This document shows, in pieces, positions 53,088 to 55,467 of a stretch of 55,467 nt of DNA; positions within the stretch are counted from its first letter, which is position 1; each line of letters begins with the position of its first letter. The DNA comes from Microbacteriaceae bacterium. Lineage in GTDB: Bacteria > Actinomycetota > Actinomycetes > Actinomycetales > Microbacteriaceae. Below the pieces are notes generated by a model. The model was not told where the DNA came from. It saw only the letters and a program-made list of their open reading frames with translations, and made no database searches. The position numbers and the translations under genes were made by a program. The stretch covers positions 1 through 55,467 of the forward strand of contig CANCKM010000003.1 of the NCBI GenBank assembly GCA_947378555.1, read 5' to 3'.

Positions 53088-54476
53088 ATGATTAAACCCG
53101 ATTTCTCGCAGCCGGTGCCCAACGATCTAGGCTGGGTTCACTTTATCGGCATCGGCGGATCAGGCATGAGTGGCATCGCAAGAATCCTCTTGGGCATGGG
53201 GCATAAGGTCACCGGAAGCGATTTGCGCGACACCTCAAACGTTGCCGCACTTCGAGAGTTGGGTGCCGAGATTTTCATCGGCCACGATGAGTCACACCTC
53301 GGAAACCCAGATACCGTAGTGGTCACCTCGGCGCTCTGGCCAACCAACCCCGAGTACTTGCTGGCCCAGAGTCGCGGCATCCCGGTTATCCATCGTTCTC
53401 AGGCACTTGCCTACCTAACCACCAAGAAGCGCTTGATTGCCGTTGCCGGGGCGCACGGCAAGACCACCAGCACCGGAATGATTGTCACCGGCCTATTGGA
53501 GCTGGGTGAAGACCCTAGTTTCGTAAACGGCGGAGTGATTGCCGCTCTCGATGCGAGTTCGGCCAGCGGCAAGAGCGACCTGTTCGTTATTGAGGCCGAC
53601 GAGTCGGACGGCTCGTTTCTGCACTATTCAACCGCCATCGCGCTGATTACCAACGTCGATGCCGATCACCTAGATCACTACGGTTCGCTCGAGGCTTTTG
53701 AGGCCGAGTTCGCTACCTTTGCGAGAGGCGCGAAGGAGTTCGTGGCAATCAGCTCGGATGACCCCGGGTCGGTGCGGGTCACCAAACTGTTGGTGGGAAA
53801 GAAGCTGCTGACCTTCGGTGAAGCTGAAAACGCTGAAGTTCGACTGTCTCGAATCGACGCATCTGGCCCAATGGTCAACTTCACTATTGAATACCTTGGC
53901 GAGAAGTACGAAGCCGAACTTCTAATACCCGGCCATCACAACGCGCTAAATGCGGCCGGAGCCTTTGCCGTGTTGGTTGGTCTCGGTCACGATCCCGCCA
54001 AATCGTTGGCTGCCATTTCAACTTTTGCCGGCACCGAGCGCCGTTTTGAGCTGCACGGCCTAGAGCGTGGAGTTTCGGTTTACGACGATTTCGCACATCA
54101 CCCGACCGAGGTGGCGGCGGCTTTGCAGGCAGCTAGAGCGGTTGTTGGTTCAGGCAATCTCATAACGGTATTTCAACCGCATCTTTACAGCCGCACCCGA
54201 TTGATGGCCAAGGAGTTTGCCGAGGCGCTTGACCTAAGCGACCAGGTAGTCGTTCTAGACATTTATGCTGCCCGCGAAGACCCTGAACCGGGTGTCACCG
54301 GTGAGTTGGTTTCGAACGCCTTCCAAGACAAGTCAAAAGTTCATTACGTAGCAGACTGGGATGATGCCCCGGCAGTAGCCGCCAAGCTGGCTCAGGCCGG
54401 CGACTTCATCATCACAATGGGTTGCGGCGATGTTTACCGCATGGTTCCTCAACTGCTCGAAGCGTTGACCGTTTAG
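53088..54476 (+). CDS. murC: UDP-MurNAc:L-alanine ligase MurC
   Basis: MurC attaches the first peptide residue. The N-terminal [18 protein letters not shown] motif (about residue 20), the ATP site [35 protein letters not shown] and the C-terminal [16 protein letters not shown] and FQPHLYSR motifs are intact over 462 residues. ATG 53088 has AAAGGA upstream. The stop lies eight bases before the chosen ftsQ start. The usual dcw neighbour murB is not in the cluster here. Confidence 0.96.
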   Translation: MIKPDFSQPVPNDLGWVHFIGIGGSGMSGIARILLGMGHKVTGSDLRDTSNVAALRELGAEIFIGHDESHLGNPDTVVVTSALWPTNPEYLLAQSRGIPVIHRSQALAYLTTKKRLIAVAGAHGKTTSTGMIVTGLLELGEDPSFVNGGVIAALDASSASGKSDLFVIEADESDGSFLHYSTAIALITNVDADHLDHYGSLEAFEAEFATFARGAKEFVAISSDDPGSVRVTKLLVGKKLLTFGEAENAEVRLSRIDASGPMVNFTIEYLGEKYEAELLIPGHHNALNAAGAFAVLVGLGHDPAKSLAAISTFAGTERRFELHGLERGVSVYDDFAHHPTEVAAALQAARAVVGSGNLITVFQPHLYSRTRLMAKEFAEALDLSDQVVVLDIYAAREDPEPGVTGELVSNAFQDKSKVHYVADWDDAPAVAAKLAQAGDFIITMGCGDVYRMVPQLLEALTV

Positions 54477-54484
54477 GTCTTGCC

Positions 54485-55327
54485 TTGAGACGCTTTGATG
54501 AGGGGCCGGCCAAACCGTCGGCTAAGTTGCGTCAGGAGCGACAGCGATTAAATCGGCTGCGGCAGAGCTCGGTTTTCGCAAGAAACCAATCAGCCACTCG
54601 GTCAATGGAGGCGCTGCGCTTCACGGCCCAGCTTCGCCGCAAACGGATTTTTTGGGCGTCTTTGATTGCCCCGTTGGTTGCCCTTTTGCTGCTGGTTTTG
54701 GCTACCCTCGTCACGCCGCTGCTTTCGATTGACAAAATCGTGGTTCAGGGCACCAACAGACTGAAGCCGGTTTCGATACAGAACGCTCTTGAGTCGCAGT
54801 TGGGCTCACCCCTGACCTTGGTTTCAGCCGAGGGAATCGCAAAATCTCTTCAAACCTTCAGCCTGATTGAAAGCATTTCGGTTATCGCGCAGCCGCCGCA
54901 CACCCTCGTGGTTCGAGTGCGAGAGCGCGAACCGATTTGCATCGTTGAAATCAGCGGCCAGCGATTCCTCTTTGATCCGGCCGGAGTTCAAATCGGAGTG
55001 GCTTCAAACCAAGACAGGCTTCCCCTGGTTCAGATTTACGGCAACCCGAAGACGAGTTCCCAGTTCTCTAGGGCGATGGATGTGGTTTTAGCGCTGCCGG
55101 TATCTCTTCTGCCGAAGGTCGAGTCCATCCAGGCCAAAACCAAAGACGATGTGCGGTTGCGCCTGCGCGGCGCTTCGCACCAGCAGATCATTTGGGGTGA
55201 TGGCTCCAAGGGTGCCCTAAAGTCCAAGGTGTTGGCAGCGATGCTTCGGCATCTCAGGGGCGACGGGGCACTGACTGTTGACGTATCTTCGCCGACCGCT
55301 CCGGTGGTTAGATACGGGAATTATTAG
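54485..55327 (+). CDS. ftsQ: Cell division protein FtsQ
   Basis: FtsQ links early and late divisome proteins. A basic cytosolic N terminus (about 60 residues), one helix (about 62-84, IAPLVALLLLVLATLV), the POTRA domain (IDKIVVQGTNRLKPVSIQNAL to VRVREREPICIV) and the beta domain with FLFDPAGVQIG are present. The track ORF starts inside murC (54422); TTG 54485 gives 280 residues and sits nine bases after the murC stop, though ATG 54604 near the helix is not excluded. Gene order murC-ftsQ-ftsZ is standard in actinobacteria. Confidence 0.92.
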   Translation: MRRFDEGPAKPSAKLRQERQRLNRLRQSSVFARNQSATRSMEALRFTAQLRRKRIFWASLIAPLVALLLLVLATLVTPLLSIDKIVVQGTNRLKPVSIQNALESQLGSPLTLVSAEGIAKSLQTFSLIESISVIAQPPHTLVVRVREREPICIVEISGQRFLFDPAGVQIGVASNQDRLPLVQIYGNPKTSSQFSRAMDVVLALPVSLLPKVESIQAKTKDDVRLRLRGASHQQIIWGDGSKGALKSKVLAAMLRHLRGDGALTVDVSSPTAPVVRYGNY

Positions 55328-55370
55328 ACACGCGTGAGCGGCCTCCAAGGGCCTGACGTTCGCTGCGCTT

Positions 55371-55395
55371 ACCTTCGTGACACAAGGTCTATACA
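55371..55395 (+). promoter_or_regulatory. Candidate ftsZ promoter with inverted repeat ACCTT-N8-AAGGT
   Basis: ACCTT (55371-55375) and AAGGT (55384-55388) form an 18-base inverted repeat just upstream of TATACA (55390-55395), a possible -10. The upstream CTTACC or GCGCTT is a poor -35. A weak -35 with an operator in the spacer is the layout of MerR-activated promoters. Confidence 0.4.
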
Positions 55396-55457
55396 GCAGC
55401 CTATAAAACCAAACTCAGGTGAAATAACTCGGTGAAGAGCAAACTGAAGGATAAAAC

Positions 55458-55467
55458 GTGGTTCGTT
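55458..55467 (+). CDS. Possible start of the next gene, expected ftsZ (truncated)
   Basis: GTG 55458 has GAAGGA (55446-55451) six bases upstream and runs off the window after three codons, too few to identify. ftsZ is expected from gene order. A longer alternative frame opens at GTG 55432 (MKSKLKDKTWF) with a weaker site, AGGTGA, but this does not resemble FtsZ. Confidence 0.35.

Overview
The window is a gene-dense chromosomal segment of an actinobacterium, with about 52 protein genes, one tRNA, little intergenic DNA and no mobile element or CRISPR array. Gene order follows two conserved actinobacterial blocks. The first is tlyA-nadK-recN-pyrG-nudix-xerD-parA-scpA-scpB-rluB-cmk-der, as in M. 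tuberculosis Rv1693-Rv1713. The second is the fadD-plsC-aroG-kinase-HTH-prenyl synthase-DUF3040-mraZ run into the division and cell wall (dcw) cluster. Moderate GC, heavy gene overlap, apparent leaderless promoters, loss of several genes that sit between these neighbours in larger genomes, and a MurE lacking the usual DNPR motif all fit a streamlined Microbacteriaceae member, such as the freshwater Rhodoluna/Aquiluna (Luna) group. The genus is an inference from memory, not a database result.

Layout. 1-13815: the end of an Arg/Pro-rich protein, then rRNA methylation, NAD kinase, DNA repair, CTP synthesis, recombination, condensin (ScpAB) and ParA, aromatic amino acid synthesis (chorismate mutase, prephenate dehydrogenase), CMP kinase and the Der GTPase. 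13880-13953: tRNA-Pro(GGG) with its own promoter. 14085-23398: an accessory surface-polysaccharide and signalling block. It holds a cellulose-synthase-like GT2, a GH6 cellulase lipoprotein, an OmpR-type response regulator, a second GT2 on the minus strand, an orphan lipoprotein, a membrane PAS histidine kinase and a membrane protein with a degenerate GGDEF domain. 23509-26869: CDP-alcohol phosphatidyltransferase, GarA (FHA), FtsR, a second MerR regulator and a ParA-like ATPase. 26930-32154: pyruvate carboxylase, a MinD-like ATPase and peptide deformylase. 32158-41143: acyl-CoA ligase, ROK glucokinase, PlsC, class II DAHP synthase, PASTA Ser/Thr kinase, Rv2175c-type HTH protein, polyprenyl synthase and DUF3040. 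41372-55467: the dcw cluster mraZ-rsmH-ftsL-ftsI-murE-murF-mraY-murD-ftsW-murG-murC-ftsQ, with the expected ftsZ start at the right edge.

How the genes connect. The dcw genes make lipid II and the divisome. FtsR and the PASTA kinase/GarA pair probably tie division and metabolism to growth state. MraZ probably represses its own operon through three 10-bp repeats over the promoter. The most likely undescribed system is the 14-23 kb block: a secreted beta-glucan synthase/hydrolase pair with a dedicated two-component system and a probably non-catalytic GGDEF protein in place of normal c-di-GMP control. No gene-free stretch exceeds 300 bases.
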